Source: Xanthomonas euvesicatoria pv. euvesicatoria (GTDB lineage Bacteria > Pseudomonadota > Gammaproteobacteria > Xanthomonadales > Xanthomonadaceae). Taken from it: a stretch of DNA of 58,549 nt. Positions 57,901 to 58,549 of this stretch are shown here, in pieces (position 1 is the stretch's first letter; each line of letters starts with the position of its first letter). The translations under genes and the position numbers were made by a program. Under the pieces are notes generated by a model. The model saw only the letters and a program-made list of their open reading frames with translations, was not told the origin of the DNA and did no database searches. The DNA is taken from positions 1 through 58,549 of the forward strand of contig NZ_JAJIUJ010000088.1 in assembly GCF_020880415.1 (NCBI RefSeq), given 5' to 3'.

Positions 57901-58160
57901 TCACGTTGGGTGTCCACTCGCGTATCGATGAGACGATCGACCGCATCACCTCGCGCGTGGCGGTAGGCAACGTCTACGTCAATCGCAACCAGATCGGCGC
58001 CGTGGTCGGCGTACAACCGTTCGGCGGGCAGGGCCTGTCCGGCACCGGTCCCAAGGCGGGCGGCCCGCATTACCTGCTGCGCTTCGCAACCGAGAAGGTC
58101 GTCACCGTCAACACCACCGCGGCAGGCGGCAACGCCTCGCTATTGACGTTGGGTGACTGA
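54960..58160 (+). CDS. putA: Bifunctional proline dehydrogenase / L-glutamate gamma-semialdehyde dehydrogenase
   Basis: A 1066-residue PutA that oxidises proline to glutamate in two steps with internal channelling. The FAD-binding proline dehydrogenase barrel covers about 130-470 (SFDMLGEGALTMKDAQRYL, SIKLSALYPRYEHAKRARVM and YAPVGSHEDLLPYLVRRLLE). The aldehyde dehydrogenase domain covers about 560-1040, with the active-site Cys in ISAGQRCSAARVLFV and the conserved FVCISPWNFPLAIFLGQVAA. It lacks the N-terminal ribbon-helix-helix DNA-binding domain of E. coli PutA, so it should not repress its own gene. The start is ATG 54960. It ends with a strong terminator. Confidence 0.98.
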   Translation: MNAQLDPLASTSVARPLLAPELPAAPGALRAAITAAWLKDEAEHVRELLDQARLPAAEQAKVQAVAADLVTRVRARAQDQGAIEAFMRQYDLGSEEGVLLMCVAEALLRIPDQDTADKLIRDKLGDADWKKHMGGSDSVLVNASTWGLMLTGQLVQLNDLTRADVPGAFKRLIGRVGEPVIRLAVRQAMKIMGHQFVMGRTIGEALSRSRKGDNANYRYSFDMLGEGALTMKDAQRYLQAYRDAIHAIGRSGNFVGTDVLAAPSISIKLSALYPRYEHAKRARVMAELVPGVLELAQLAKSYGIGYTVDAEEADRLELSLDIIEATFSDPSLDGWEGYGLAVQAYQKRTPYTIDFLADVARRVGRRIPVRLVKGAYWDAEIKRAQIEGHPGYPVFTRKQNTDVSYLACARRMFAHSDALYPMFATHNAQTIAAVRAIAAGKTYEHQKLHGMGDDLYAEVIPADRLDLPCRVYAPVGSHEDLLPYLVRRLLENGANSSFVNRITDEDVAIEDLIRDPVEAVTSFTSIPHPKIPLPADLLRSQNQNRKNSMGANLANDNDLRQLAEQLNAAIKPWKATPLVPGALISTPGQTVLNPADRRETVGQWHPADPDTVQKSLASAAAAQPAWNRTPAASRATILEHAADLLETRMPDFMAICVKEAGKTLPDAVAEVREAVDFLRYYAGQARAQFGAPERLPGPTGESNELQLHGRGVFVCISPWNFPLAIFLGQVAAALAAGNTVIAKPAEQTNLIGFAAVKLLHEAGVPEAVVQFLPGDGATVGAALTNDPRVAGVAFTGSTETARIINRTLAARDAAIGVLIAETGGQNAFIADSSSLPEAVVKDAISSAFISAGQRCSAARVLFVQDDIADKVMTMLAGAMGELKIGDPGLLSTDVGPVIDADALKILDDHAARMDRQARLIGSTTLDASTAHGSFFAPRAYELTSLSQLQREIFGPVLHVIRWKADQLDAVIEQINATGYGLTLGVHSRIDETIDRITSRVAVGNVYVNRNQIGAVVGVQPFGGQGLSGTGPKAGGPHYLLRFATEKVVTVNTTAAGGNASLLTLGD

Positions 58161-58237
58161 TGCCGGCCAGCAGATAGCGGCGTCCGCCCGCTGGTCGGTC
58201 CGTCATGACCCGATTGCAGCCAGATGTACCGACTGTA

Positions 58238-58277
58238 CCAACAAAAAAAACCCGCTCAGGCGGGGTTTTTTTGTTGG
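58238..58277. terminator. Strong bidirectional terminator after putA
   Basis: CCAACAAAAAAAACCCGC (58238-58255) and GCGGGGTTTTTTTGTTGG (58260-58277) form a near-perfect stem with a GC-rich core, flanked by A and T runs. It works on both strands. Confidence 0.92.
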
Positions 58278-58299
58278 TTGGGCGCAACGTTTCAAGCCG

Positions 58300-58518
58300 T
58301 CAGTCGTGGTGAGTATCCCAACGACATAAAGCATCGCCCCAGCATGGCGAAAACGGGGTGCCTTCGCGGTGCTTTGCCAGCTGTTCGAGTCGACGGCTCC
58401 AGGCGTGCGCCCCGCGATGCACATCGCTGGCTTCAAACCGAGATTTATCGAACACCTTAACCACGCCTGGCGCTGCCACTGGTCTTGCATTTGGTCTCAA
58501 CAAAGATGTGTGAAACAT
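58300..58518 (-). CDS. Small hypothetical ORF at the window edge (doubtful)
   Basis: A 72-codon ORF with normal codon use, ending in SPCWGDALCRWDTHHD. The central part (VVKVFDKSRFEASDVHRGAH) reads like a protein, but there is no clear ribosome binding site, and an overlapping frame also opens from an upstream ATG. It may be the end of a gene that starts outside the window or a remnant. It would be terminated by the hairpin at 58238-58277. Confidence 0.35.
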   Translation of the reverse strand: MFHTSLLRPNARPVAAPGVVKVFDKSRFEASDVHRGAHAWSRRLEQLAKHREGTPFSPCWGDALCRWDTHHD

Positions 58519-58549
58519 CTGCCTGCATCTTTCTCACCAAGGATGTGGG

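Larger units (their letters stand above)
58161..58549. other. End of the window: terminator and a doubtful small ORF
   Basis: 389 bases after putA. It holds a strong bidirectional terminator (58238-58277) and an opposite-strand ORF of 72 codons at 58300-58518. Nothing else is recognised. Confidence 0.5.

Overview
The window looks like a chromosomal segment of a Xanthomonas-type gammaproteobacterium (Xanthomonadaceae). It is GC-rich and densely packed with housekeeping genes. It has the order tsaD | rpsU-yqeY-(yihY)-dnaG, a complete aa3-type cytochrome c oxidase cluster, a monomeric isocitrate dehydrogenase beside aceK, and short ATTCCCG-type intergenic repeats that I associate with Xanthomonas genomes. 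The genus is an inference from gene content. I see no tRNA, rRNA, CRISPR array, prophage or intact insertion sequence.

Layout, left to right. (1) 1-10 kb: a truncated TonB-domain-like secreted protein, aceK translationally coupled to a LysR regulator, a small divergent ORF, icd (monomeric IDH), a lipoprotein, a small LysM protein, queF and an exported M20 amidohydrolase. (2) 10-18 kb: a three-gene RND efflux operon (adaptor plus two permeases, MdtABC-like) with a perfect palindrome in its leader. (3) 18-24.2 kb: a leftward run with a 2-oxoadipate dioxygenase/decarboxylase homologue (DUF1338), secreted hypotheticals, a HAD phosphatase, an intact EF-hand protein, an EF-hand gene interrupted by an in-frame amber codon, and small conserved proteins. 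(4) 24.4-31.3 kb: a cell-wall peptide cluster. N-acetylmuramoyl-L-alanine amidase and D-Ala-D-Ala dipeptidase genes run left. NlpC/P60 endopeptidase, L-Ala-D/L-Glu epimerase, YkuD-like protein and APC permease genes run right, with two ATGA stop/start overlaps. Together they could strip murein stem peptides down to usable amino acids. (5) 31.5-37 kb: stress-type small proteins, a YiaA/YiaB membrane protein, a PQQ-type sugar dehydrogenase and a GH3 beta-glucosidase with a LacI-type operator beside its ribosome binding site. (6) 37-46 kb: folB, tsaD, rpsU with a strong sigma70 promoter and a downstream terminator, yqeY, yihY, dnaG, a bile-acid/sodium symporter-like protein and a thioredoxin-fold lipoprotein. 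(7) 46-54.7 kb: the leftward cytochrome oxidase cluster DUF2244-ctaC-ctaD-small membrane protein-ctaG-ctaE, then SURF1-Sco-like protein-ctaA-ctaB, with one small twin-TM gene on the opposite strand. (8) 55-58.5 kb: putA (proline to glutamate) ending in a strong bidirectional terminator.

The points I find most worth following up are the murein-peptide salvage cluster, the pairing of AceK with a monomeric rather than dimeric IDH, the 57-residue cox-operon membrane protein, the Sco-like protein that keeps CxxxC but seems to lack the copper-binding His, the amber-interrupted EF-hand gene, and the ATTCCCG repeats that form hairpins and have been read into coding sequence at the ends of tsaD and the M20 gene.
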